From assembly GCF_002836595.1 (NCBI RefSeq), contig NZ_PJBB01000003.1, positions 2,355,001-2,419,000 on the forward strand: 64,000 bases of DNA. Reading direction: 5' to 3'. This document shows positions 46,101 to 54,053 of the stretch, piece after piece (position 1 is the stretch's first letter; the number at the start of each line of letters is the position of its first letter). The notes beneath the pieces were generated by a model. That model worked only from the letters and a program-made list of their open reading frames with translations. It did not search any database and was not told the origin of the DNA. This DNA is from Tenacibaculum sp. Bg11-29. Its GTDB lineage: Bacteria > Bacteroidota > Bacteroidia > Flavobacteriales > Flavobacteriaceae. The position numbers and the translations under genes were made by a program.

Positions 46101-46233
46101 CAATTTTAGATTCTGGATGTTTTTTAAAATAAATTTCGTTTTGTTCACTGGCTTTACAAGCATGTTCGGATTGTGAATAACCGAAAAAGGTAAATAATGT
46201 GAAAAACATAATTAAATAGTTAATTTTTTTCAT
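43171..46233 (-). CDS. M43-family (pappalysin-like) secreted metalloprotease, T9SS cargo
   Basis: A 1020-residue exported metzincin. A signal peptide and propeptide (1 to about 70) precede the catalytic domain. Its zinc motif is HEFGHYLNLIH (His230, Glu231, His234, His240), and a following CYKMFTSGQ supplies the Met-turn region. Several cysteines in the GGCTYPNDEVSDTPPEDGS segment are typical of M43B. Accessory modules follow: a beta-sandwich region (about 340-590), fibronectin type III domain (about 605-700), GEVEDY-type domain (about 700-850, with GEAEDYTILF), a second fibronectin domain (about 860-950) and a T9SS sorting domain (SVFPNPATDYITI to the end). Confidence 0.92.
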   Translation of the reverse strand: MKKINYLIMFFTLFTFFGYSQSEHACKASEQNEIYFKKHPESKIEHQKFNLFTRKHANNKLSQKAAAATYTIPVVFHIYGDVQHGKTVTTDKIKVALQKLNDDFQGLNPDFNSVDSYFNARKSTLNIEFKLAKLDPYGNCTEGVVYYPEKSGYGNGGGYDSQIANDAWNNYKYMNVYIQGDLYNDGASTNSGVAWYPNTSMSNSNTARVVYNGQYLHGNTGDEFASILTHEFGHYLNLIHTFDGGCTYPNDEVSDTPPEDGSITGTSCAPSTNCEGNYINYENYMGYNGARFGCYKMFTSGQTNRMLAALQHPARQTLWQSQNLIDTGVNNSGATLSIDNAIVKELIANNGSFNQSATITVSGANFASSSATLVSGTDYSLSLPQGLSATVQTTSYTTANITITGTANNHLTSNNLVANLTFNNSAIGANQSLSCASVGLNFKFYNPFEIIYENIADASAGTGATWKWFSLPKINGDGAYGAWQYTATHLKLETYGKKLVTSSGTRNITLLNNNQLISTSSNFTAPGAYPDQLDLRTSSNTSWDGQTGYIGFSAVHNDESIHGWMKASVTSDGSSLTIYEYAFSTKPNGDIRAGQTIIDNNPTPVNAPSNLTSTSNSSSQITLNWSDNSSNEDGFYIEKMNTNGSFSVITTTAANATTYANTSLTASTAYSYRVRAFSGNKNSSYSNTTTATTSASTGGGNYCTITGSNTYEYIQNVTIDSFSNTSGADANGYGNHTSQTVNLTPGNATSVSLTPGFSGSAYTEHWAIFIDYNKNNTFEPSERVIDGLSGSGAVSGNFTVDNTASGTTRMRVVMKYNSSPTDACTSIGDGEAEDYTILFSGSGNEPTPTLPTPENIGDSGVYSTGFYASWNTVSGATNYEVQLLKNGSWITEGTSTTYYLWVSKQNSDTNYTFRVRAKNSTENSSWSNQLSISLPVAGPTASLTNTLLQLSVFPNPATDYITIRSTNNENVSAQLFNIQGKKVGEFTNKNKFSVQHLTKGMYILKMKTKKESTLKKLLIK

Positions 46234-46686
46234 AATTGAAGGGTTTTGTGATTTTTGTTAATTAAATTTTCGATAAAATTATAGTTTTTATAAGATATTG
46301 GTGATGCATAATTTATCTTAAATAGATACTATATTATTGTTAATGTGTTTTTTTTAGTGTTTTGTTTCCTTGTGGTGAGAGATGTTGTTTCTGTCTTTGA
46401 TTTTTAGTAGGTAATTAATTTGATCGTTCTACTAGTTTTAAAAAAAATAGAAATTAAAAAATTAAGAAGTATTTTTTGAATAGAAAATGATTTTCTCATT
46501 GAGGATTATTTTCAATTTGGTTTATAAAAAAGAATTCAAAAGATTTGCCTGTTGCTTCTACGAAGAAAAAAAGAGTAAAAGAAGTTGTTCGACAGTTCAG
46601 TAATAAAAAATAACAACTCAGTCTCAATTTTTATAAAAGAATAAGAAAAGTTAAGATATTTGAACTATTAATTAAAAACAAAAGAA
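46234..46686. other. Intergenic region between divergent genes
   Basis: About 450 bases, AT-rich. Short frames near 46485-46612 read partly protein-like in two phases (ENDFLIEDYFQFGL, then VASTKKKRVKEVVRQFSNKK). They are interrupted and too short to call, and may be a decayed gene. Confidence 0.4.
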
Positions 46687-47106
46687 ATGCAAAGAAGTAT
46701 TTTAATAGTGATACTATTTTTAAGTGGAGTTATAAATAGTATAGCTCAAGAGAAACATACAGTTACTTTAGAGTTTGAAGGGATTAAATCAAATAAAGGG
46801 AGTTTGTTTATAGCTCTTTATAATACAGAAGATACTTTTTTAAAAAAGCCTCTAAATGGAACTATTGTAGAAATAGTTAATAAAAAGGCAATAGTAATTT
46901 TAAAAGATATTTCGGTTGGAGTATATGCTGTCTCAGTTTTTCATGATATCAATGATAATAAAAAAATGGATACTAATTTTTTAGGAATTCCTAAGGAGCC
47001 AACAGGTATGTCTAATAATGCTAAAGGCTTTATGGGACCACCAAAATATAAGGATGCAAAATTTGAGGTATTAAAAGATATAAAATTAAATATAAATATA
47101 AAATAA
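46687..47106 (+). CDS. DUF2141-family exported protein
   Basis: A 139-residue protein with a signal peptide (1-20, ending NSIAQ) and a single DUF2141 domain, an all-beta module. Landmarks are LEFEGIKSNKGSLFIALYNT near the start, VSVFHDINDNKKMDTNFLGI in the middle and PKEPTGMSNNAKGFMGPPKY near the end. The family is widespread in Bacteroidota and Proteobacteria and its function is not known. The next gene starts one base after its stop codon, so the two are co-transcribed. Confidence 0.9.
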   Translation: MQRSILIVILFLSGVINSIAQEKHTVTLEFEGIKSNKGSLFIALYNTEDTFLKKPLNGTIVEIVNKKAIVILKDISVGVYAVSVFHDINDNKKMDTNFLGIPKEPTGMSNNAKGFMGPPKYKDAKFEVLKDIKLNINIK

Positions 47107-47107
47107 G

Positions 47108-47734
47108 ATGAAAAGAATAATTACATTAATAGTATTCGCTTTTACGGTAAGTTTATCTGCACAAAGTCAGTACGAAAAAGGGATGTCGAAAGCTTTTGAG
47201 TTATGGGGAGCAAACAAAAATAAAGAAGCAGGTCAATTGTTTGAACGAATATCAAAGGCAGAGAGTGATAATTGGTTACCTTCTTATTATGCCGCAACTA
47301 TTGAAATTATTGGAAGTTTTGGTGTAAAAGATGAAGTTTTTTTAAAAGCTAAATTAAATAAAGCTCAAGAGTTTTTAGATAAGGCAATGATTATTTCACG
47401 AGATAACCCTGAAATTTTAATAACACAAGCGTTACTAAATACGGCTTATATGGCTTTTGATGGACAAAAATATGGGATGTCTATGTCTATGAAAAATAAA
47501 GGGTTGTATTCAAAAGCTTTTAAGTTAGCTCCCAATAACCCAAGAGTAATTTTAAGCAAAGCAGAGGCAGATATTGGAGCAGCTCGTTTTTTTGGACAAT
47601 CTACAGTGCCATTTTGCAAGGATATAAAAAAGGCAATTGAGTTAGGGAAGGAAGAAAAAAGAACAATAAAATTTTATCCAAAATTCATGCTTAAAAGAGC
47701 AGAACAGTTATTAAAAAAATGTGAGCAAAAATAA
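47108..47734 (+). CDS. Exported TPR-like protein
   Basis: A 208-residue protein with a signal peptide (MKRIITLIVFAFTVSLSAQ) followed by helical tetratricopeptide-like repeats: YEKGMSKAFELWGANKNKEA, DNWLPSYYAATIEI, LNKAQEFLDKAMIISRDNPE, NKGLYSKAFKLAPNNPRVIL. The repeats suggest a protein-protein contact role in the periplasm. Its start lies one base after the DUF2141 stop. A degraded copy of its 3' end is found about 1.3 kb downstream. I do not recognise a specific family. Confidence 0.8.
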   Translation: MKRIITLIVFAFTVSLSAQSQYEKGMSKAFELWGANKNKEAGQLFERISKAESDNWLPSYYAATIEIIGSFGVKDEVFLKAKLNKAQEFLDKAMIISRDNPEILITQALLNTAYMAFDGQKYGMSMSMKNKGLYSKAFKLAPNNPRVILSKAEADIGAARFFGQSTVPFCKDIKKAIELGKEEKRTIKFYPKFMLKRAEQLLKKCEQK

Positions 47735-47940
47735 TTGTTTTCAGATAGTTTATTTTTATTATTGTGTTATAATAATAGCCTTGAAATTAGTTTTTTTTGA
47801 TATGAATAATGTGAGTTGTAAAACAAAAGCATTACTTATTAAAGCATGTTTTTAATATTTCTCTGAATCAGGAATAGAAGATTTGATAAGTACTATTTGA
47901 ATTTGCTTATGATGATTTTAGGGAATAGTAATAGAAAAAA

Positions 47941-47978
47941 TAATTCAGGTAATTAATTCAAATTAATTACCTGAATTA
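47941..47978 (-). terminator. Terminator of the SGNH hydrolase gene, overlapping its stop
   Basis: A 38-base near-perfect inverted repeat whose left arm is TAATTCAGGTAATTAATT. About 26 bases of it lie inside the last codons of the gene, and a T run follows on the minus strand. Confidence 0.75.
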
Positions 47979-48627
47979 TTTTTTTAAAAGACTTTTGATT
48001 GGTTACCCACTTTTTGTAATCTTTATAAGGTAAGTTTTCTATATTTATTGCTGGGTGTAGTTTATGAAAAATAGTTAAGGCGGCTAAAAAACTTCCAGCT
48101 TTAGATGGATGAAAATTATCTAAACTATAAAGGTTTTGTAAATTTTTAAAAGAATTATACGTTTTCCATTTTTCTCCAACAGAAAATAGGATAGCTTTAT
48201 TTTCTTTTGCTGCAATTTTATGATTTTCAATAACCTTATCAAAAGTATGGTAGTAGCTTATTGATGGCCATACCATAAAATAACCAAGTTTAACTTTATA
48301 TTTAGAACAAAGTATTTTTATATTATTTCCATCTTCTATTAGCATTTTTTTACCTTTTTTTTGAGACGATGGTCCTTGTTGAATGATTACATAATCATAT
48401 TGTCTTTTTGCTAATTTTTTATGAATTCCTCCTTTTTTAATATGATCAATAATAGCATGATTGGGAAGAGACAAGTCTTTTGTTTTAATGGATATACCAT
48501 TTTTTTTCCCAATATATTCTAACATACCAGGCATGTCATTGCTATAGGTTAAACTGTTTCCTACAAACAAAATACTTTGAGATTGAACTGAAACTTGAAT
48601 CAATAATAAAAGTAGTAATTTTTTCAT
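47953..48627 (-). CDS. SGNH/GDSL-type hydrolase, exported
   Basis: A 224-residue protein with a signal peptide (MKKLLLLLLIQVSVQSQ). Block I is ILFVGNSLTYSND, where the nucleophile Ser replaces the usual GDS context, as in DUF4886-like members. YVIIQQGPSSQ lies in the region of the oxyanion-hole residues. The catalytic Asp/His are in LDNFHPSKAGSFLAALTIF. Members are esterases or acetyl-sugar deacetylases. The substrate here is unknown. The gene is convergent with the TPR gene. Confidence 0.87.
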   Translation of the reverse strand: MKKLLLLLLIQVSVQSQSILFVGNSLTYSNDMPGMLEYIGKKNGISIKTKDLSLPNHAIIDHIKKGGIHKKLAKRQYDYVIIQQGPSSQKKGKKMLIEDGNNIKILCSKYKVKLGYFMVWPSISYYHTFDKVIENHKIAAKENKAILFSVGEKWKTYNSFKNLQNLYSLDNFHPSKAGSFLAALTIFHKLHPAINIENLPYKDYKKWVTNQKSFKKIIQVINLN

Positions 48628-49052
48628 ATTTGTTATTTAGATATATGTATTCTTATTAAGAATAAAAACCAAAATTAGAATTAACTCATAATTCTATTAT
48701 AGATTTTAAAAATAAATAAAATTATAGAAATAACTATGATTTCGTATGAAGTGAATTTTATTAAAATAACTTTTACAGATTAAGTTAAGTTTAATTGATG
48801 GTTTTAAAAAATAAATTATTGTAAAATTTTAACTGATATCTTTACGAAAGGGAATGCTGGTGCAAGAGTAATTCTTTTTTCTAAGAAGGTAAAAGAGAGT
48901 TCTTAAATTAGAGAAGGAAGAAAAATATGAGTAATATATTACCCTAAATTCATGCTAAAAAACCATAATAAATATTAAAACAATGTGAGTAAAATACTTG
49001 TTTTTATATTGTGTAAATGTCTATTTTTGTGATATAATACAAACAAAGAACA
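48628..49052. other. Intergenic region with a gene remnant
   Basis: About 425 bases. The right half contains the decayed copy of the TPR gene's 3' end. The left half is AT-rich with nothing recognisable. Confidence 0.6.
48863..49005 (+). pseudogene. Decayed duplicate of the 3' end of the TPR gene
   Basis: The segment aligns with 47541-47741. Shared blocks include AAGAGTAATT, TTAG(A/G)GAAGGAAGAAAAA, AAATTCATGCT, TATTAAAA and AATGTGAG followed by TTGTTTT after the stop. Relative to the intact gene it has an internal deletion of roughly 58 bases, several substitutions and stop codons in frame. It therefore looks like the relic of a second copy. Confidence 0.75.
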
Positions 49053-49715
49053 ATGGCTTTAAAAGCAGTTTTATTTGATATGGATGGTGTAATAGTTGAC
49101 ACTGAACCATTACATAAGAAAGCATATTTTTTAATGTTTTCTAAAGTAGGAATTGAAGTTTCTCAAGAGTTATATAATTCTTACACAGGGCAATCTACAA
49201 TAGATATCTGCAAAGATTTAGTAAATAAATTTAAATTATCATTAGAGGCTAAAGAATTAGTAGCTTATAAAAGAGCTTTCTTTAAAGAACTTTTTTTCTC
49301 AGATAAAAATGATTTACAATTACTAGATGGCGTACTCGATTTGATTAAAAATTATTATGAAAATGGAATTACATTAGTATTAGCATCTTCAGCTTCTATG
49401 GTTACGATAAATAATGTTTTTAACAAGTTTGATTTGAATCAGTATTTTAAAGGCAAAATTAGTGGAGCAGATTTAAAGGCATCAAAACCACATCCAGAAA
49501 TATTTTTAAAGGCAGCTGGTATTGCTGAGGTTAGAAAAGAGGAATGCTTAGTTATTGAAGATTCTACAAACGGTATAAGAGCTGCTTATGATGGCGGAAT
49601 CTATTGTGTAGCTTATAAAAGTGAGCATTCTAAAGAACAAGATTACTCATTAGCTCAGAAGCTTATTTCTGATTATGCAGAAATAAAATATGAATTTATA
49701 AAAGATATCGTTTAG
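49053..49715 (+). CDS. HAD-family hydrolase, beta-phosphoglucomutase-like
   Basis: A 220-residue haloacid-dehalogenase phosphatase. Motif I is LFDMDGVIVDTEP with the nucleophile and acid/base Asp pair. Motif II is LVLASSAS. Motif III is the lysine in LKASKPHPEIFLKAAG. Motif IV is CLVIEDSTNGIRAAYDGG. The helical cap after motif I (C1 cap) and SKPxPxxFLxAA place it in the beta-PGM/phosphatase subgroup (YhcW/YvdM-like). The substrate is probably a sugar phosphate, but the sequence does not decide it. It stands alone and a terminator follows. Confidence 0.93.
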   Translation: MALKAVLFDMDGVIVDTEPLHKKAYFLMFSKVGIEVSQELYNSYTGQSTIDICKDLVNKFKLSLEAKELVAYKRAFFKELFFSDKNDLQLLDGVLDLIKNYYENGITLVLASSASMVTINNVFNKFDLNQYFKGKISGADLKASKPHPEIFLKAAGIAEVRKEECLVIEDSTNGIRAAYDGGIYCVAYKSEHSKEQDYSLAQKLISDYAEIKYEFIKDIV

Positions 49716-49778
49716 TAAAAAAGAATAATTAGCTTTTTTTATACTTATTAATGGAGTAATTAATATTCAAAATTAAAA

Positions 49779-49813
49779 AGGAATGAGTTCTATATTAAAT
49801 AGAACTCATTCCT
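49779..49813. terminator. Terminator hairpin after the HAD gene
   Basis: The perfect stem AGGAATGAGTTCTAT / ATAGAACTCATTCCT with a five-base loop is followed by a T run. It lies between converging genes and could serve both. Confidence 0.88.
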
Positions 49814-49866
49814 TTTTTTGATAAGCTATAAAGCTAGCTAAATACCTAAAATAGTTAAATAGATTA

Positions 49867-50640
49867 CTACTTTTTATTATTTAATAAATACGTATTAAAG
49901 CTTTTGCCATTAATGTTAGTGTATTTAGAATCTATTTCATAGGCTACATTCATATCTGTAATATTAAAATCTCCAGATACATTTGTATATTTTATATTTA
50001 AATCTTCTTTGAAATTTACGTTTTTAAAAGATACTCCTTCTTTAAATTCAGTATATTTAAAAGTTGCACTTTCACTAAATACAGCGTTTTTAAAACTTAC
50101 ATGCTGTTTAAATTCAGAATATTTAAAAGTAGCGGGCTCCTCAAAAAAAGTATTTTCAAAGGTGATATTTCTTTCAAATTTAGCATATTTAAAAGTGGAG
50201 TCGTCATTAAATTTGGTGTTTGAGAAATCTGTGTTTCGTTCAAATTCAGAATACTTAAACATTGCTTTTTGTTTAAAATTACAATTTTTAAAAATTACAT
50301 CACTTTCAAAATTTGCTACAAATGTATATCCGCTCTTCTCATGGGGTATATATGCCAATACATTATCATTAAAAGTACAATTAATAAAAGATATTTTATT
50401 TGTAATTTGTTTTTCTATAGTGTTTGACCCACCATTATTCCACCAACTTTTTCTTTTAGGTAATTTAGGTAAAGCATCATTCATAAAAGTGAAATCTAAA
50501 ACACCACTAATAGTTGCGTTAGAGACCTCTACAGATTTACCGTTTTTAATTTTTTGAATAATATCTGAAGCGTTTACTATTTTTTGAGCATGAATTGTAA
50601 GGCAAAATAGAACAGCAATAAAAGTAATTGTATTTTTCAT
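49867..50640 (-). CDS. Exported pentapeptide-like repeat protein with a 22-residue period
   Basis: A 257-residue protein with a signal peptide (about 1-19, ending TIHAQ). Residues 106-215 form five tandem 22-residue repeats. The four clearest begin FKYSEF, FKYAKF, FKYSEF and FKYTEF at 128, 150, 172 and 194. Aromatic Phe occupies positions 1, 6, 12 and 17 of each unit, a 5-6-5-6 spacing, whereas classical pentapeptide repeats are strictly 5-residue. This predicts a four-sided beta-solenoid with a widened coil. Similar pentapeptide-like exported proteins are found in flavobacteria, but I know no function for them. Confidence 0.8.
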   Translation of the reverse strand: MKNTITFIAVLFCLTIHAQKIVNASDIIQKIKNGKSVEVSNATISGVLDFTFMNDALPKLPKRKSWWNNGGSNTIEKQITNKISFINCTFNDNVLAYIPHEKSGYTFVANFESDVIFKNCNFKQKAMFKYSEFERNTDFSNTKFNDDSTFKYAKFERNITFENTFFEEPATFKYSEFKQHVSFKNAVFSESATFKYTEFKEGVSFKNVNFKEDLNIKYTNVSGDFNITDMNVAYEIDSKYTNINGKSFNTYLLNNKK

Positions 50641-50705
50641 GATTTATGTTTTGTATTCTAATTAAGAGACAATAATTACTTTTATTTGTGACACTATTAG
50701 AAACA

Positions 50706-50737
50706 AAAACAGCATTTAGTTGCCTAAATGCTGTTTT
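50706..50737 (-). terminator. Terminator of the HU gene
   Basis: The stem AAAACAGCATTTAG / CTAAATGCTGTTTT with a four-base loop lies 20 bases beyond the minus-strand stop. Confidence 0.88.
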
Positions 50738-50757
50738 AATATATTTAAAGAAAAGTT

Positions 50758-51033
50758 TTAGTTGTTTACTGAGTCACTTAAACCAGCACCTGCCTTAAAC
50801 TTAACTACATTTTTAGCAGCTATTTGAATTTCTTTTCCTGTTTGAGGGTTTCTACCAGTTCTAGCAGCTCTTTCAGAAACAGACCAAGTTCCCCATCCAA
50901 CTAATGCAACTTTGTTACCTGTCTTTAAAGAATTAGTAACGTTAGAAGTTAAAGAATCTAATGCAAGTTTAGCAGAAGCTTTAGAAATTCCTGCGTCAGC
51001 AGCCATTGCATCGATTAAATCTGATTTGTTCAT
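50758..51033 (-). CDS. HU-family DNA-binding protein
   Basis: A 91-residue histone-like protein of the HU/IHF family that bends and compacts DNA as a dimer. The dimerisation helices ([20 protein letters not shown]) are followed by [21 protein letters not shown], the beta arms whose conserved Arg-Asn-Pro inserts into the minor groove, and the C-terminal [13 protein letters not shown]. The length is the usual ~90 residues. It has a well-formed housekeeping promoter and its own terminator, so it is probably a single-gene, highly expressed transcript. Confidence 0.97.
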   Translation of the reverse strand: MNKSDLIDAMAADAGISKASAKLALDSLTSNVTNSLKTGNKVALVGWGTWSVSERAARTGRNPQTGKEIQIAAKNVVKFKAGAGLSDSVNN

Positions 51034-51084
51034 AATTTTGATAATTTTAAAAAGTTAATTTTCGTTTTTCGCTTAATAGCTCAA

Positions 51085-51115
51085 CAAATATAGTAGGAAT
51101 GCAGTACCGTGCAAG
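51085..51115 (-). promoter_or_regulatory. Promoter of the HU gene
   Basis: On the minus strand CTTG (51112-51115), a 19-base spacer and TATATTTG (51085-51092) match the Bacteroidota -33/-7 consensus apart from one base in the -33 box. A leader of about 45 bases would follow. Confidence 0.75.
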
Positions 51116-51217
51116 TTTTGACTGTGAAAAACTAGAATTTTGTTAATAAAAGATGCGTAATTGTTAATAACCCTAGTTATTTTTTTCTAAAAAAGCCAAA
51201 ACCCTATGAATAAAGGG

Positions 51218-52162
51218 CTACAGCGCTTTTGCTTCTTTATCAAATTGAAAACCGTTTAATAAACTTTTTATATCCATTAATTTTTTACCTGAAATTTTTA
51301 TTTCCTCAATAATAAGGTAACCATCTTGTACAGCGATTTTTAATTCTTTTTTAGAAGTAATAATGCTTCCGTTAGCTAAATTATGAGATGAAAATTCTTT
51401 TGCAGTTTTGTATATTTTAGCAGAAATCTCATCTTCTCCGTTTTTTATAGTTGTCCAAGCTGCAGGGTAAGGGTTCAATCCTCTTATATGGTTGTAAATT
51501 TGGTTTAAAGGTTTAGACCAATCTATTTTACAATTATGAGGATATAGTTTATGAGCAGGTTTTTCTTCTAATTCTGGCTGTTTTGTTGTGTTAACAATTC
51601 CAGTAGCTATTAGGTCTAAAGTTTCAGCAACTAAGTTTGCACCTAAATACATTAACTTATCGTGTAATTGACCAACAATTTCATCTTCTTTTATATGAAC
51701 ATCTTTTTGTAAAATAATTTCACCTGTATCGATTTTATCATCAATAAAAAAAGTAGTAACCCCTGTTTTAGTTTCTCCATTAATAATAGCCCAGTTAATA
51801 GGAGCAGCTCCACGATATTCAGGTAGTAAAGAAGCGTGTAAATTAAATGTGCCATATTCAGGCATTGCCCAAACAGCTTTAGGTAACATTCTAAAAGCAA
51901 CTACTATTTGTAAATTAGCATTCCATTTTTTTAAATCTTCTTGAAATTCTTCATTTTTTAAGTTTTTAGGTTGAAGAATAGGCAAGTTTTGAGACAGCGT
52001 GTATTTTTTTACGGCAGATTGATTGAGTTTACGGCCTCTACCAGCAGGTTTATCAACAGCAGTAATTACTCCAACTACATTATAATCATTTTCAATAAGG
52101 TGTTTTAAAATAGTAACAGCAAAATCTGGTGTTCCCATAAAAACGATGCGTAAATCTCTCAT
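51218..52162 (-). CDS. fmt: Methionyl-tRNA formyltransferase
   Basis: Fmt adds a formyl group from 10-formyl-tetrahydrofolate to initiator Met-tRNA. The N-terminal domain begins RIVFMGTPDFAVTILKHLI. The folate-binding and catalytic segment is FNLHASLLPEYRGAAPINWA followed by IINGETKTGVT, with the family Asn/His/Asp residues. The C-terminal OB-fold domain (about 205-314) begins at HNCKIDWSKPLNQIYNHIRG. The 314-residue length is standard. Its start codon directly follows the stop codon of recQ. Confidence 0.97.
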   Translation of the reverse strand: MRDLRIVFMGTPDFAVTILKHLIENDYNVVGVITAVDKPAGRGRKLNQSAVKKYTLSQNLPILQPKNLKNEEFQEDLKKWNANLQIVVAFRMLPKAVWAMPEYGTFNLHASLLPEYRGAAPINWAIINGETKTGVTTFFIDDKIDTGEIILQKDVHIKEDEIVGQLHDKLMYLGANLVAETLDLIATGIVNTTKQPELEEKPAHKLYPHNCKIDWSKPLNQIYNHIRGLNPYPAAWTTIKNGEDEISAKIYKTAKEFSSHNLANGSIITSKKELKIAVQDGYLIIEEIKISGKKLMDIKSLLNGFQFDKEAKAL

Positions 52163-54049
52163 TTATAGTAAAAAGTATTTATTGTTAGTAACGTTGATTT
52201 TTTCTTCTGATAACAGTGCTCGCAAAAGTATTAAAATGTTTGCTTCTTTTTCATTTAGCAGTGTACAGATTTCATAAACGGTTAAAGACTTTCTATTCTT
52301 TAATAAGTTAATAATGGTAGTAGGTTTTATAATAGGTGTTTGTTTTTGTTGTAAACAAACATCGCAAATTCCACATTTTTCAACCACAGTTTCATTAAAG
52401 TAATGTAGTAATTGTATACTTCTACAAACGTCATTGTTTTTTATGAAGGCTATTAAATCTTTACTTTTTTGTTTCTTTTGTTCTAAATAAAGATGAATAT
52501 TCTTAGAAACTTTATTAACAGTTTTATCATCTTCTCTTGGGTGTAAAAAGAATAATTCTGAATTGTTAGTTGCTTTATTATATTCCAATAAACCCTTTTC
52601 AACCATGTTCTCTAGCTCTTTAATTACTTGCCATGAAGTAATTGCTGCTTTTTTTGCGATATAAAATTCATCAATTTTTACAAGCGTTTCAAATACACCA
52701 CCGTATAAACGTAAAAATGTTTGTATAAAGTTTTTTGAAGAAGGGTTTTGCTGTGAATATAATAGAACTTGCTTACTTGATACAGTAAATTGAATAGTAG
52801 ATTTTTGTTGAAAATTAGAATTCAATTCAATAATACCATTACTATTTAATATTTGTAAGGCATTGTAGGTTTTATTCGGAATTAATTTATATTTATTGCA
52901 AAACTCTAAAAAATTAAAATCAAAAGCGGTCTCGATAAACTCTCCTTTAGCTATTTGAAATTGTTGATATAATTTTCGGTGAACAACTTTTATATCGTTA
53001 ATAGCTGGTAGCGATTTACTTAATAGTTCCTTACTTAGTTTAATATCATTTTCATTGGTTAAAACAACTGAAAAAGCTTTGTTGCCATTTCGCCCACCAC
53101 GACCAGCTTCTTGAATATAATTTTCTATAGATGCAGGAAGGTTTAAATGAATAACAACACGAACATTTGGTTTGTCAATTCCCATACCAAATGCATTCGT
53201 AGCAACTATAATTGGCGTTTTTTCAGTTATCCAGTTATTAAAAGAAGTTTGTTTTTCAAGACTAGTTAATCCTCCGTGATAAAAACTACTTTTAAAACCG
53301 TTTGCATTTAAATATGAACAAATCTCCTTTGTTTTAACCCTTGAATTAACATAAACAATTGCGGGAGCTTTCGTTTTTATGAATATTTGTTTTAGTTTAT
53401 GAAGTTTATCATCAGTTTTAAAAATTTGATAAGCTAAGTTTTCTCTATAAAAAGATTTTTTTAAAATTTTTGGTGCGTCTAAATCTAAAGAGAGAATAAT
53501 ATCATTAATTACTTTTTTAGTAGCAGTAGCTGTTAAAGCAATAATATTGGTATTAGGATGTAATTCTTTTAGAATAGATATATTTTGATAAGAAGGCCGA
53601 AAATCATGTCCCCATTCAGAAATACAATGCGCCTCGTCAATAGCTATTAAATTAACATCTAATTGTTTTATTTTTTCTTGAATAAAACGAGATTGTAAAC
53701 GTTCGGGAGAAAGATATAAAAACTTAGTTTTACCGAATCTGATATTGTCAAACAATGTAATTATTTCATCTTGAGAACTCCCCGAAGGAATTACAGTTGC
53801 TTTTATACCTTTATGAGTAAGACTTTCAACTTGGTCTTGCATTAAAGCAATTAAAGGACAAATAACGATGCAAACACCTTCATTTACCAAAGCAGGAATT
53901 TGAAAACATATAGATTTACCACCTCCAGTTGGTAATAAAACAACGGTGTTTTTACCTTCTAAAACAGTAGTTATAATTTCCTGTTGGGGTTCTCTAAATG
54001 AGTTGTGCCCCCAATAGTGTTGTAATATTTTTAAAGATTTTTCATACAT
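52163..54049 (-). CDS. recQ: ATP-dependent DNA helicase RecQ
   Basis: A superfamily 2 3'-5' helicase of about 628 residues. The open frame extends 20 codons into the preceding gene. I chose the internal ATG at 54049 (MYEKSLKILQHYWGH) because family homology starts there and it leaves four bases after the previous stop. Motifs: PTGGGKSICFQIPAL, IDEAHCISEWGHDFRP, LTATATKKV, STRVKTKE-like helicase C region, and IQEAGRGGRNG. The zinc-binding motif CGICDVCLQ belongs to the RQC region. It lacks the full-length HRDC domain of E. coli RecQ, and the C-terminus ends after a short winged-helix-like part. Confidence 0.94.
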   Translation of the reverse strand: MYEKSLKILQHYWGHNSFREPQQEIITTVLEGKNTVVLLPTGGGKSICFQIPALVNEGVCIVICPLIALMQDQVESLTHKGIKATVIPSGSSQDEIITLFDNIRFGKTKFLYLSPERLQSRFIQEKIKQLDVNLIAIDEAHCISEWGHDFRPSYQNISILKELHPNTNIIALTATATKKVINDIILSLDLDAPKILKKSFYRENLAYQIFKTDDKLHKLKQIFIKTKAPAIVYVNSRVKTKEICSYLNANGFKSSFYHGGLTSLEKQTSFNNWITEKTPIIVATNAFGMGIDKPNVRVVIHLNLPASIENYIQEAGRGGRNGNKAFSVVLTNENDIKLSKELLSKSLPAINDIKVVHRKLYQQFQIAKGEFIETAFDFNFLEFCNKYKLIPNKTYNALQILNSNGIIELNSNFQQKSTIQFTVSSKQVLLYSQQNPSSKNFIQTFLRLYGGVFETLVKIDEFYIAKKAAITSWQVIKELENMVEKGLLEYNKATNNSELFFLHPREDDKTVNKVSKNIHLYLEQKKQKSKDLIAFIKNNDVCRSIQLLHYFNETVVEKCGICDVCLQQKQTPIIKPTTIINLLKNRKSLTVYEICTLLNEKEANILILLRALLSEEKINVTNNKYFLL

Positions 54050-54053
54050 CGTT

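Noticed and set aside
46485..46612. Short protein-like stretches in two phases in the gap before the DUF2141 gene
   Set aside because: They are interrupted by stops and together cover only about 40 residues. A decayed gene is possible but cannot be supported.
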